From positions 17,786,533-17,850,532 of the forward strand of contig OZ038496.1 of the NCBI GenBank assembly GCA_964036315.1: a DNA stretch of 64,000 nt, read 5' to 3'. Below are positions 33,738 to 44,700 of the stretch, in pieces (position 1 is the first letter of the stretch; every line of letters begins with the position of its first letter). Origin of the DNA: Acanthosepion esculentum. Its lineage: Eukaryota > Mollusca > Cephalopoda > Sepiida > Sepiidae. The translations under genes were made by a program, and so were the position numbers. Below the pieces are notes generated by a model. It saw nothing but the letters and a program-made list of their open reading frames with translations. It was not told the origin of the DNA and searched no databases.

Positions 33738-34290
33738 GATTTTTTTTATCATTTCTCTCCAAGCAAGGCAATAAAGCCTCTAAGATGTAACAGTGACTGA
33801 GTGCGAGAGAAAATGAAAAAAAAAAAAAACATTAAGGAGATAGAACAATAAAAGAACAACAATTAAGAAGACATAACAATTGACATTGTATTTAAATGTT
33901 CAAAGATCAAACTTGACTGGAAAGCAAGAAGCCAAAAGAGAGTTCCACAAGCAAGAAGTGTGATAGAAGAAACCGTTAGCATAGAACTTACAGTTTATCT
34001 AGCCATTTCCAATTTAAAATGATGAGTGATTGCTGCCAGTCTATTAATGCACTTAAATTCATAAAGTCTAGGTACCATAGACGTAAGTTCATCAGTACAA
34101 TTACCATGAAAATATTTGCAGACAAGGCTTAGGGAAGCTACATTATGGTGGTTGGAAAGTGACTGAAGCCAAGATGGCAGATCATAACCAATAAAATTGT
34201 AGATTCTTCTTTGAATCTCTAAATAAATAGCAGAAACACCAGACCAGATGTGGCAGCAATATGTAATGCATCAAAGAATAGTGAAGGGTC
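33738..34290 (-). pseudogene. Non-LTR retrotransposon 3' fragment, no expanded tail
   Basis: Minus-strand copy of the family. The 3' terminus (33744-33775, in reverse complement TAGAGGCTTTATTGCCTTGC then TTGGAGAGAAATGAT) is followed upstream by a shorter 3' UTR rich in A and T, then the coding remnant: a Trp-Asn-like WNSL region at about 33930-33960, a Phe-Lys-Tyr-Phe block near 34085-34130, and a Trp-Ser-Gly-Val block near 34235-34255. The 3' UTR lacks the GGGGTTACAG-containing unit, so this copy belongs to the TTTATTGCC subtype seen on the plus strand at 25.3 and 37.3 kb. Confidence 0.6.
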
Positions 34291-34555
34291 AACAGTTTTG
34301 GGGCCCTGAAGCTGGAACAGATATGGGTGCCTTACTCAACCAGCAACAATAGATACAAACGTTAACCTACCACAATGTAGGCTATGAAAAGATTCTGGTA
34401 AGATCAACGAGCCAATACAGGTTTTTGTTTGGGGATGCAAGAACTAAAGAAAATTTTGAAATTTGAACAAATTACAGGCAAATTTTTAGAGCATATGAAA
34501 TAGATATTAGAGCATATACTGAGGCCAACATCAGCTACATCAATCCATTATGTTT
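34291..34555. other. No feature seen
   Basis: Unique-looking sequence between two retrotransposon fragments. It may include further decayed ORF2, but I cannot show it. Confidence 0.3.
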
Positions 34556-35080
34556 CTTTTTTTTTTTTAAGCTTTTCACCCCAAGCAAGGCTGGAAGCCA
34601 CTAGCATGCAAGGGGTTACAGATTTGGAGCAAGAGCATATAGGAGTGTTAGAGGAAAGGATGTGGAGAAGGATAGTGGATAGATCAAGGCAAGGGGTTAC
34701 AGAAGAATTGGAGCGAGAGCAGATAGGAATGAAAGGGGAAAGGATGTGGAGAAGGGGAGGGGATAGTTATAGTTGATGTTACATTTAAATAGTTGGAGAT
34801 TATAGTTGTCAGGGAAACAGGAATAAGGAAGGGAGTTCTACAGGCGAGAGGTGTGAGATATGAGGCTATTGCAGTAGAAGAGACGTCTACATTTAACAGT
34901 TTCAACATTGAAAGGTTGGGAGCGGGATGTCAGCCTTGTAGGATGCTTGAATTCATGAAGCCTGGGAACAAGCGAAAGCAGCTCATCAGAGCAATTACCA
35001 TGAAAGTATTTGTAAAAAAGACAGAGCGAGGCGACAGTGCGTCTGTGAGAGAGCGACTACAGACGAGATGACAGATTAGG
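34556..35080 (-). pseudogene. Non-LTR retrotransposon 3' fragment with a two-unit tail
   Basis: Minus strand: coding remnant with a MLKLLNVDVSSTAIASYL segment and a CRTPFLIPVSLTTIISNYLN segment (about 34900-34770), then a 3' UTR with two purine-rich units beginning CAAGGGGTTACAGATTTGG (34609) and CAAGGGGTTACAGAAGAA (34692), 83 bp apart. The terminal CTTGCTTGGGGTGAAAAGCT and A-rich end follow at 34582-34556. It is the closest relative of the copy at 30886-31420 and shows the tail unit at low copy number. Confidence 0.7.
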
Positions 35081-35415
35081 GCCAATTACGTTGTGTAAGT
35101 TCTATTACTAAAATGTCATACTTTTTCAGAATTTTTTGAACTCTTAAAAGAAATCAACATTTCCAAAAAAATCATCAGTTTTCTTTTGCAAGTTTTTACC
35201 ACTTTTGTCTTGAGATAATGACCACAGCTGCCCTTAACAAATTGTCTGTATCCTTTTCAGACATTCTGTATATTCATCTTCCAGACATCTGGCAAGGGAA
35301 AGTATTATGTGACACTGGTATGTTTGGGCAAATATTAGTCGCTATTATGCTGTGGGAATCAACACTTTGAATAGTAAATATTTACAGACTCCTGAAACAT
35401 TTATCCTGCAACAAC
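35081..35415 (+). mobile_element. Possible LTR remnant upstream of a primer-binding site
   Basis: Inferred only from its position immediately 5' of the tRNA-Trp-type primer-binding site at 35416. No second LTR or clear TG...CA ends are found in the window, and its left boundary is arbitrary. Confidence 0.25.
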
Positions 35416-35433
35416 TGGTGACCCCAACATGAT
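35416..35433 (+). other. tRNA-Trp-type retroelement primer-binding site
   Basis: TGGTGACCCCAACATGAT matches 16 of 18 bases of the complement of the metazoan tRNA-Trp 3' end including CCA. The two differences are G-to-A or C-to-T type decay at CpG-like positions. A site of this kind sits just after the 5' LTR in LTR retrotransposons. Confidence 0.55.
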
Positions 35434-35895
35434 AGACATGTGTGTGTATATGTGTGTATAAAAGATTTTGAAAGGACAACTATAGAAGTGAATGTGCCTT
35501 GTCGGCAGCATTCCTATCTACATGCTACATCTAAAAGCCAGAGCTGAAAAGAGGGTGAGTGGGAACATAATTGAGTATTTTTATTCAAAGAGCTCAACTG
35601 AGCAACATTTTGGCAAAGTCAAGTAGAGTAACTCAAAAAAGTATCCAATAATATCAGCTCAAACTTCCCAGGCACTACCTCACCTTTTGGTGGGGGGATC
35701 ATTGCCCTGTGTCTGAAGGATCTCCAAGAAAAGAAGTGCTGGGGGAGCTTGAGCAGAAGTTGCAACATAGGCACACTGAAAAATAAACATATTTACATGT
35801 CTCAGTGGAGAGAATAAAACTGAGTAGATATCTTTTTTTCTTCTCTTTTAGTTCTGTAAGGGAGTTATAACACTGGTTAAATAATTGTAAACCTC
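35434..35895 (+). other. Possible LTR-element leader, otherwise no feature
   Basis: Downstream of the primer-binding site. A TGTGTG run lies at 35440-35458. No gag-like frame is visible. Confidence 0.25.
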
Positions 35896-35897
35896 CT

Positions 35898-35898
<1 letters not shown>

Positions 35899-35942
<44 letters not shown>
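35899..35942. repeat. (TA)n microsatellite
   Basis: Unbroken TA run of about 44 bases. Confidence 0.95.
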
Positions 35943-35945
<3 letters not shown>

Positions 35946-36052
35946 TACAAAAATACTCATAAAAATGTAAAACAGCAAGATGTGGAAACAACAAAATGAG
36001 TATTATTTATTAGATGGTTGTCACGTGGTGTTGGAAACATGAAAGACAATAA

Positions 36053-36519
36053 TCTCTATCTCTAAAAGGCAGGATGTGTGTGTGTAATGAATGAACGGCC
36101 GCAATTTTCGACGGATTTACACTAAAATTTACATGCACATGCTCCAGGTTAGCAGGAAGGCCATGACTGACTTTGCATTTCATAACTCCCATTGATAGTG
36201 GAAATAATCGATTTTTTCATGCTTCTACGGTAGTTTTCATGTAGTTTGCGGCCATTTTCTACTAGTCAGAGTGGGAGCCTATAGCTGGCTGCCACGAATA
36301 GGCAGGAAGATTCTATTGGCCAGCATGAGAGCCAACAGCTGACTGACACAAATGTTAACTAGCATGCTAGCATGCAAAAAAATCGATAGATGCATTCGTC
36401 ACAAGTGGGAAAAATTTAAATCTGCATGGCACTTTACTCCAATTGGCTCATTTGCTTGCTTAAACTCAATGTTGATTCTGATTCCACAGAACTGGGTTGG
36501 GTGTGAAAAAGTATTTGTT
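36053..36519 (+). mobile_element. Helitron-like dispersed repeat, copy 1
   Basis: Near-identical (roughly 95 percent by eye) to 62753-63230. Begins TCTATCTCTAAAAGGCAGGA, followed by a TG run, GCAATTTTCGACGGATTT, TACATGCACATGCTCCAGG, and an internal pair of related about 55-bp blocks (GAGCCTATAGCTGGCTGCC and GAGCCAACAGCTGACTGAC). The TC start followed by TATA/AAAAGGCAGG text recalls 5' ends of non-autonomous Helitrons in molluscs, but no 3' CTAG-type hairpin end could be fixed. Homology between copies ends at GTATTTGTT (36519 and 63230). Confidence 0.6.
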
Positions 36520-37040
36520 GTTAACATTCTTTTTTCATTCGGTTTTTCCAGTTACGAGTCCGTTTTTAAAGCTGTTCATTTTGTGTTCATTTTGTTTAGT
36601 TTTTTTTTTCATAACAGATTTAATGTTTAGTATAGAGCTTAGAAAAAATTCGCAGTATGAGATAGGCAAGAAGTAAGGCATGTAGCAACATCAGCACGGC
36701 AAAGGGCACTCATTTAAAGGCAAGGAAGGGCAAAAATATTTCAAGTCAAGTGATAGCGATTCCTGTATGAGTACGATTTTTGAATCAAGCACAGGCAATG
36801 CTGGGCCATGCTGCTACTGAGTAAAATTGTAAATTTGAGGTCAAATGTAGATCAAGTACAGATTGGAATCTGTCAGATTAAAGAATAAGTAAAATGTATA
36901 CAGTCTTTCTTGTATGTTTTTTTTATAGATGTGTGTAATCACCGTCCAGATAATTTAGTTGGAAAATATAAGAAGTTTTCTGGGGTTTTCTTACCTTAAA
37001 TTTGTGCTAAGAGATAATTGTTACTCTTATGGCCTGAAAA
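36520..37040. other. No feature seen
   Basis: Unique-looking sequence. The 92-codon frame reading out of the Helitron-like repeat to 36630 has no signature. Confidence 0.35.
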
Positions 37041-37340
37041 TTTTTGAGGGCGCATGTTGACGTCCAGTCCATGTTGACTGTGAATATAACATGTGACTGT
37101 AAGTTCTATGCTAACAGTTGCCTCTATTGCCCTTATTGGTTGTGGCACTCTGTTTCAGCTTCTTGCTTCCCACTCAACTTTGATCTTCAAAAAGTTAAAT
37201 GCAATATCAATCATCATCATCTGTCTTTTTAATTCTTGTCCTCTCTCCTTAATAGCAATTTTTCCTCATATTCACTAACACTTAGTAATCTCTTGCATCC
37301 TAGTGGCTTTATGCTTGAGGTGAAATTATTGAAAAAAAAA
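37041..37340 (+). pseudogene. Non-LTR retrotransposon 3' fragment
   Basis: Plus-strand remnant: a segment aligning with the family's LWNSL region (reading near LIGCGTLFQLLASHSTLIF at 37129-37185), then CAATATCAATCATCATCATC where relatives have the last codons, 3' UTR, and terminus TGGCTTTATGCTTGAGGTGA then AATTATTGAAAAAA. Same subtype as 24490-25375, with the terminus slightly shortened. Confidence 0.6.
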
Positions 37341-37505
37341 AATCCCGTCAAGAAAAATTGTCATTCCATAAATAGGTAATTCAAACCTTCCTCTATTAAT
37401 GCATCATCAGTAACCAAATTGGTAAATGTATGTTTCGGCTGTAGAAACCGATTCCATGATGCAAAAAGGGAATAACAGTTCAATTTGTGATGGAGGTACT
37501 ATCTG
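37341..37505. other. Short unique stretch
   Basis: No supported feature. Confidence 0.3.
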
Positions 37506-38180
37506 TCTCAATCTTTTTTTTTTTTTTTTAAGCATATCACCCCAAGTAAGGCGGGAGTGCCACTAGCACACAAGGGGTTACAGAGAGTGAAAGCAAGATT
37601 AAAGTGGGGTGTTTGAGGAAAGGATAAAGAGTATGACGGGATCAAGATCAGGGCATCAGAAGATATCAATTAACATTACATTTGAATATTTGAAGATTAT
37701 ATCTATCAGGGAAGCAAGTAAGAGGAAGGGAGTTTCACTGTCAGGAAATGTGAGATAAGAAGCTGTTGGATTAGAAGAGATGGCTACATTTAACCGTTTT
37801 AACAGTAAAAGGGTGGGACCGAGATGCTAACCTTGTAGCTTTTTTTAAATTCATGCAGTTTTGGTATCAGTGAAAGTAGCTTGTCACAGCAGATGCCATG
37901 AAAATACTTGTAGAAGAGACAGAGGGAAGTCACAGCACGTCTGTGAGGAAGTGACTGTAAATGAGATGTCAGATCAGAACCTCACTGTTTAAGAAGGTGG
38001 GACCGAGATGCTAACCTTGTAGCTTTTTTAAATTCATGCAGTTTTGGTATCAGTGAAAGTAGCTTGTCACAGCAGATGCCATGAAAATACTTGTAGAAGA
38101 GACAGAGGGAAGTCACAGCACGTCTGTGAGGAAGTGACTGTAAATGAGATGTCGGATCAGAACCTCACTGTTTAAGAAAG
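37506..38180 (-). pseudogene. Non-LTR retrotransposon 3' fragment with single-unit tail and internal duplication
   Basis: Minus-strand copy with poly(T) at 37511-37527 and terminus at 37530-37560. The 3' UTR holds exactly one unit homologous to the 93-bp satellite monomer (TGCCACTAGCACACAAGGGG through TGAGGAAAGGATAAAGAG, about 37555-37645). Upstream lies the coding remnant (reverse complement of CATTTAACCGTTTTAACAG, 37790). Within the coding remnant, 37813-37996 is directly repeated at 37997-38179 (184 and 183 bp, differing mainly by one T), so the fragment was tandemly duplicated after insertion. Confidence 0.75.
37813..38179. repeat. 184-bp tandem duplication, nearly identical
   Basis: The segment GTGGGACCGAGATGCTAACC...CTCACTGTTTAAGAA occurs twice in direct succession. 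The copies differ by one T in a T run and a single base near the end, so the duplication is recent. Confidence 0.9.
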
Positions 38181-38728
38181 CTAAAAAAAAACAGGGATAG
38201 CAACTACACATGTTTTTGAAAGACATTTCAACCAATTTTGCTGCTGCAAAGAAAATGTATCCCAGTTTACCCTTTTAATATTTTTTTTAATAGATATTCA
38301 ATTCAGAAAGTTCACAATTTCAAACAGCATTCACTGCAAACGATTACTGGTTTCCGTTTCAAGTTTAATTAAATTTAATTAAGTGCCTCTTTTATTCTTT
38401 ATGTTTTAAAGCCTTGGCTAAGAATTAAATTAATGTTACTTTTGCGTGATAGCTGTTTTGGTTTAATGTTCATCCATAGACCTTTGGTTTTTTCATGGAA
38501 GAAGCCAAAAAAGTAAAGAAAAACTTTCTAAATGTGATTTACCATTTGGATATCTACAGAGAAATTGCATAAGTAAATAGACATAAGTATTTAACTCTGA
38601 ATAAACATTTCATCAAGCTATGGATCGGGAATCCAAGGTTAATATTTTGTCTGTGAACTCTGAGTCTGCTAACAGAATTTTTTTTAATAAGGTTGCAAGA
38701 ATAACGAAGAAAAACAACAAAGTATTTA
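38181..38728. other. Unique left flank of the 22-kb array
   Basis: About 550 bp of AT-leaning unique-looking sequence. No gene or element is supported. It is the natural anchor for the left side of the satellite. Confidence 0.4.
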
Positions 38729-38760
38729 TCTTTTTTTAATCATTTCACCCCAAGCAAGGG
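38729..38760 (-). mobile_element. 3' terminus of the satellite-bearing retrotransposon
   Basis: In reverse complement it reads CCCTTGCTTGGGGTGAAATG, ATTAAAAAAAG, the same terminus as the other family members. It joins directly to the first 93-bp monomer at 38761, which places the array inside the element rather than beside it. Confidence 0.75.
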
Positions 38761-41700
38761 GGGACTGCCACTAGTACGCAGGGGGTTACAGGGAGTGAAA
38801 GTGAAAGGGGAGACTGAGAATAGGGAGGATTGAGGAAAGGACAAATAATGAAAGGGACTGCCACTAGTACGCAGGGGGTTACACGGAGTGAAAGTGAAAG
38901 GGGAGACTGAGAATAGGGAGGATTGAGGAAAGGACAAAAGATGAAAGGGAAGGCCACTAGTACGGAGGGGGTTACAGGGAGTGAAAGTGAAAGAGAAGAC
39001 TGAGAATAGGGAGGATTGAGGAAAGGACAAAAGATGAAAGGGAATGCCACTAGTACGCAGGGGGTTACATGGAGTGAAAGTGAAAGAGGAGAGTGAGAAT
39101 AGGGAGGATTGAGGAAAGGACAAATGATGAAAGGGACTGCCACTAGTACGCAGGGGGTCACAGGGAGTGAAAGTGAAAGGGGAGACTGAGAATAGGGAGG
39201 ATTGAGGAAAGGACAAAAGATGAAAGGGAAGGCCACTAGTACGCAGGGGGTTACAGGGAGTGAAAGTGAAAGAGAAGACTGAGAATAGGGAGGATTGAGG
39301 AAAGGACAAAAGATGAAAGGGAAGGCCACTAGTACGCAGGGGGTCACACGGAGTGAAAGTGAAAGGGGAGACTGAGAATAGGGAGGATTGAGGAAAGGAC
39401 AAAAGATGAAAGGGAAGGCCACTAGTACGGAGGGGGTTACAGGGAGTGAAAGTGAAAGAGAAGACTGAGAATAGGGAGGATTGAGGAAAGGACAAAAGAT
39501 GAAAGGGAATGCCACTAGTACGCAGGGGGTTACATGGAGTGAAAGTGAAAGAGGAGAGTGAGAATAGGGAGGATTGAGGAAAGGACAAAAGATGAAAGGG
39601 AAGGCCACTAGTAAGCAGGGGGTTACATGGAGTGAAAGTGAAAGAGAAGACTGAGAATAGGGAGGATTGAGGAAAGGACAAAAGATGAAAGGGAAGGCCA
39701 CTAGTACGCAGGGGGTCACACGGAGTGAAAGTGAAAGGGGAGACTGAGAATAGGGAGGATTGAGGAAAGGACAAAAGATGAAAGGGAAGGCCACTAGTAC
39801 GGAGGGGGTTACAGGGAGTGAAAGTGAAAGAGAAGACTGAGAATAGGGAGGATTGAGGAAAGGACAAAAGATGAAAGGGAATGCCACTAGTACGCAGGGG
39901 GTTACATGGAGTGAAAGTGAAAGAGGAGAGTGAGAATAGGGAGGATTGAGGAAAGGACAAAAGATGAAAGGGAAGGCCACTAGTAAGCAGGGGGTTACAT
40001 GGAGTGAAAGTGAAAGAGAAGACTGAGAATAGGGAGGATTGAGGAAAGGACAAAAGATGAAAGGGAATGCCACTAGTACGCAGGGGGTTACATGGAGTGA
40101 AAGTGAAAGAGGAGAGTGAGAATAGGGAGGATTGAGGAAAGGACAAAAGATGAAAGGGACTGCCACTAGTACGCAGGGGGTTACATGGAGTGAAAGTGAA
40201 AGAGGAGAGTGAGAATAGGGAGGATTGAGGAAAGGACAAAAGATGAAAGGGACTGCCACTAGTACGCAGGGGGTTACATGGAGTGAAAGTGAAAGAGGAG
40301 AGTGAGAATAGGGAGGATTGAGGAAAGGACAAAAGATGAAAGGGACTGCCACTAGTACGCAGGGGGTTACATGGAGTGAAAGTGAAAGAGGAGAGTGAGA
40401 ATAGGGAGGATTGAGGAAAGGACAAAAGATGAAAGGGACTGCCACTAGTACGCAGGGGGTTACATGGAGTTAAAGTGAAAGAGGAGAGTGAGAATAGGGA
40501 GGATTGAGGAAAGGACAAAAGATGAAAGGGACTGCCACTAGTACGCAGGGGGTTACATGGAGTGAAAGTGAAAGAGGAGAGTGAGAATAGGGAGGATTGA
40601 GGAAAGGACAAAAGATGAAAGGGACTGCCACTAGTACGCAGGGGGTTACATGGAGTGAAAGTGAAAGAGGAGAGTGAGAATAGGGAGGATTGAGGAAAGG
40701 ACAAAAGATGAAAGGGACTGCCACTAGTACGCAGGGGGTTACATGGAGTGAAAGTGAAAGAGGAGAGTGAGAATAGGGAGGATTGAGGAAAGGACAAAAG
40801 ATGAAAGGGACTGCCACTAGTACGCAGGGGGTTACATGGAGTGAAAGTGAAAGAGGAGAGTGAGAATAGGGAGGATTGAGGAAAGGACAAAAGATGAAAG
40901 GGAAGGCCACTAGTACGCAGGGGGTTACATGGAGTGAAAGTGAAAGAGGAGAGTGAGAATAGGGAGGATTGAGGAAAGGACAAAAGATGAAAGGGAAGGC
41001 CAAGTACGCAGGGGGTTACATGGAGTGAAAGTGAAAGAGGAGAGTGAGAATAGGGAGGATTGAGGAAAGGACAAAAGATGAAAGGGACTGCCACTAGTAC
41101 GCAGGGGGTTACATGGAGTGAAAGTGAAAGAGGAGAGTGAGAATAGGGAGGATTGAGGAAAGGACAAAAGATGAAAGGGACTGCCACTAGTACGCAGGGG
41201 GTTACATGGAGTGAAAGTGAAAGAGGAGAGTGAGAATAGGGAGGATTGAGGAAAGGACAAAAGATGAAAGGGAATGCCACTAGTACGCAGGGGGTTACAT
41301 GGAGTGAAAGTGAAAGAGGAGAGTGAGAATAGGGAGGATTGAGGAAAGGACAAAAGATGAAAGGGAAGGCCACTAGTACGCAGGGGGTCACACGGAGTGA
41401 AAGTGAAAGGGGAGACTGAGAATAGGGAGGATTGAGGAAAGGACAAAAGATGAAAGGGAAGGCCACTAGTACGGAGGGGGTTACAGGGAGTGAAAGTGAA
41501 AGAGAAGACTGAGAATAGGGAGGATTGAGGAAAGGACAAAAGATGAAAGGGAATGCCACTAGTACGCAGGGGGTTACATGGAGTGAAAGTGAAAGAGGAG
41601 AGTGAGAATAGGGAGGATTGAGGAAAGGACAAAAGATGAAAGGGAAGGCCACTAGTAAGCAGGGGGTTACATGGAGTGAAAGTGAAAGAGAAGACTGAGA

Positions 41701-44700
41701 ATAGGGAGGATTGAGGAAAGGACAAAAGATGAAAGGGAAGGCCACTAGTACGCAGGGGGTCACACGGAGTGAAAGTGAAAGGGGAGACTGAGAATAGGGA
41801 GGATTGAGGAAAGGACAAAAGATGAAAGGGAAGGCCACTAGTACGGAGGGGGTTACAGGGAGTGAAAGTGAAAGAGAAGACTGAGAATAGGGAGGATTGA
41901 GGAAAGGACAAAAGATGAAAGGGAATGCCACTAGTACGCAGGGGGTTACATGGAGTGAAAGTGAAAGAGGAGAGTGAGAATAGGGAGGATTGAGGAAAGG
42001 ACAAAAGATGAAAGGGAAGGCCACTAGTAAGCAGGGGGTTACATGGAGTGAAAGTGAAAGAGAAGACTGAGAATAGGGAGGATTGAGGAAAGGACAAAAG
42101 ATGAAAGGGAATGCCACTAGTACGCAGGGGGTTACATGGAGTGAAAGTGAAAGAGGAGAGTGAGAATAGGGAGGATTGAGGAAAGGACAAAAGATGAAAG
42201 GGACTGCCACTAGTACGCAGGGGGTTACATGGAGTGAAAGTGAAAGAGGAGAGTGAGAATAGGGAGGATTGAGGAAAGGACAAAAGATGAAAGGGACTGC
42301 CACTAGTACGCAGGGGGTTACATGGAGTGAAAGTGAAAGAGGAGAGTGAGAATAGGGAGGATTGAGGAAAGGACAAAAGATGAAAGGGACTGCCACTAGT
42401 ACGCAGGGGGTTACATGGAGTGAAAGTGAAAGAGGAGAGTGAGAATAGGGAGGATTGAGGAAAGGACAAAAGATGAAAGGGACTGCCACTAGTACGCAGG
42501 GGGTTACATGGAGTGAAAGTGAAAGAGGAGAGTGAGAATAGGGAGGATTGAGGAAAGGACAAAAGATGAAAGGGACTGCCACTAGTACGCAGGGGGTTAC
42601 ATGGAGTGAAAGTGAAAGAGGAGAGTGAGAATAGGGAGGATTGAGGAAAGGACAAAAGATGAAAGGGACTGCCACTAGTACGCAGGGGGTTACATGGAGT
42701 GAAAGTGAAAGAGGAGAGTGAGAATAGGGAGGATTGAGGAAAGGACAAAAGATGAAAGGGACTGCCACTAGTACGCAGGGGGTTACATGGAGTGAAAGTG
42801 AAAGAGGAGAGTGAGAATAGGGAGGATTGAGGAAAGGACAAAAGATGAAAGGGAAGGCCACTAGTACGCAGGGGGTTACATGGAGTGAAAGTGAAAGAGG
42901 AGAGTGAGAATAGGGAGGATTGAGGAAAGGACAAAAGATGAAAGGGACTGCCACTAGTACGCAGGGGGTTACATGGAGTGAAAGTGAAAGAGGAGAGTGA
43001 GAATAGGGAGGATTGAGGAAAGGACAAAAGATGAAAGGGACTGCCACTAGTACGCAGGGGGTTACATGGAGTGAAAGTGAAAGAGGAGAGTGAGAATAGG
43101 GAGGATTGAGGAAAGGACAAAAGATGAAAGGGACTGCCACTAGTACGCAGGGGGTTACATGGAGTGAAAGTGAAAGAGGAGAGTGAGAATAGGGAGGATT
43201 GAGGAAAGGACAAATGATGAAAGGGAAGGCCACTAGTACGCAGGGGGTCACAGGGAGTGAAAGTGAAAGAGGAGAGTGAGAATAGGGAGGATTGAGGAAA
43301 GGACAAAAGATGAAAGGGAAGGCCACTAGTACGCAGGGGGTTACATGGAGTGAAAGTGAAAGAGGAGAGTGAGAATAGGGAGGATTGAGGAAAGGACAAA
43401 AGATGAAAGGGACTGCCACTAGTACGCAGGGGGTTACATGGAGTGAAAGTGAAAGAGGAGAGTGAGAATAGGGAGGATTGAGGAAAGGACAAAAGATGAA
43501 AGGGACTGCCACTAGTACGCAGGGGGTTACATGGAGTGAAAGTGAAAGAGGAGAGTGAGAATAGGGAGGATTGAGGAAAGGACAAAAGATGAAAGGGAAT
43601 GCCACTAGTACGCAGGGGGTTACATGGAGTGAAAGTGAAAGAGGAGAGTGAGAATAGGGAGGATTGAGGAAAGGACAAAAGATGAAAGGGAAGGCCAAGT
43701 ACGCAGGGGGTTACATGGAGTGAAAGTGAAAGAGGAGAGTGAGAATAGGGAGGATTGAGGAAAGGACAAAAGATGAAAGGGACTGCCACTAGTACGCAGG
43801 GGGTTACATGGAGTGAAAGTGAAAGAGGAGAGTGAGAATAGGGAGGATTGAGGAAAGGACAAAAGATGAAAGGGACTGCCACTAGTACGCAGGGGGTTAC
43901 ATGGAGTGAAAGTGAAAGAGGAGAGTGAGAATAGGGAGGATTGAGGAAAGGACAAAAGATGAAAGGGACTGCCACTAGTACGCAGGGGGTTACATGGAGT
44001 GAAAGTGAAAGAGGAGAGTGAGAATAGGGAGGATTGAGGAAAGGACAAAAGATGAAAGGGAAGGCCACTAGTACTCAGGGGGTTACATGGAGTGAAAGTG
44101 AAAGAGGAGAGTGAGAATAGGGAGGATTGAGGAAAGGACAAAAGATGAAAGGGAAGGCCACTAGTACGGAGGGGGTTACAGGGAGTGAAAGTGAAAGAGA
44201 AGACTGAGAATAGGGAGGATTGAGGAAAGGACAAAAGATGAAAGGGACTGCCACTAGTACGCAGGGGGTTACATGGAGTGAAAGTGAAAGAGGAGAGTGA
44301 GAATAGGGAGGATTGAGGAAAGGACAAAAGATGAAAGGGAATGCCACTAGTACGCAGGGGGTTACAGGGAGTGAAAGTGAAAGAGGAGAGTGAGAATAGG
44401 GAGGATTGAGGAAAGGACAAAAGATGAAAGGGAATGCCACTAGTACGCAGGGGGTTACATGGAGTGAAAGTGAAAGAGGAGAGTGAGAAAAGGGAGGATT
44501 GAGGAAAGGACAAAAGATGAAAGGGACTGCCACTAGTACGCAGGGGGTTACATGGAGTGAAAGTGAAAGAGGAGACTGAGAATAGGGAGGATTGAGGAAA
44601 GGACAACAGATGAAAGGGAATGCCACTAGTACGGAGGGGGTTACAGGGAGTGAAAGTGAAAGAGAAGACTGAGAATAGGGAGGATTGAGGAAAGGACAAA

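Noticed and set aside
36010..36192. Conserved minus-strand peptide shared with 62636-62902
   Set aside because: The shared peptide is a shadow of the Helitron-like repeat present in both places. No start or extended frame is conserved.
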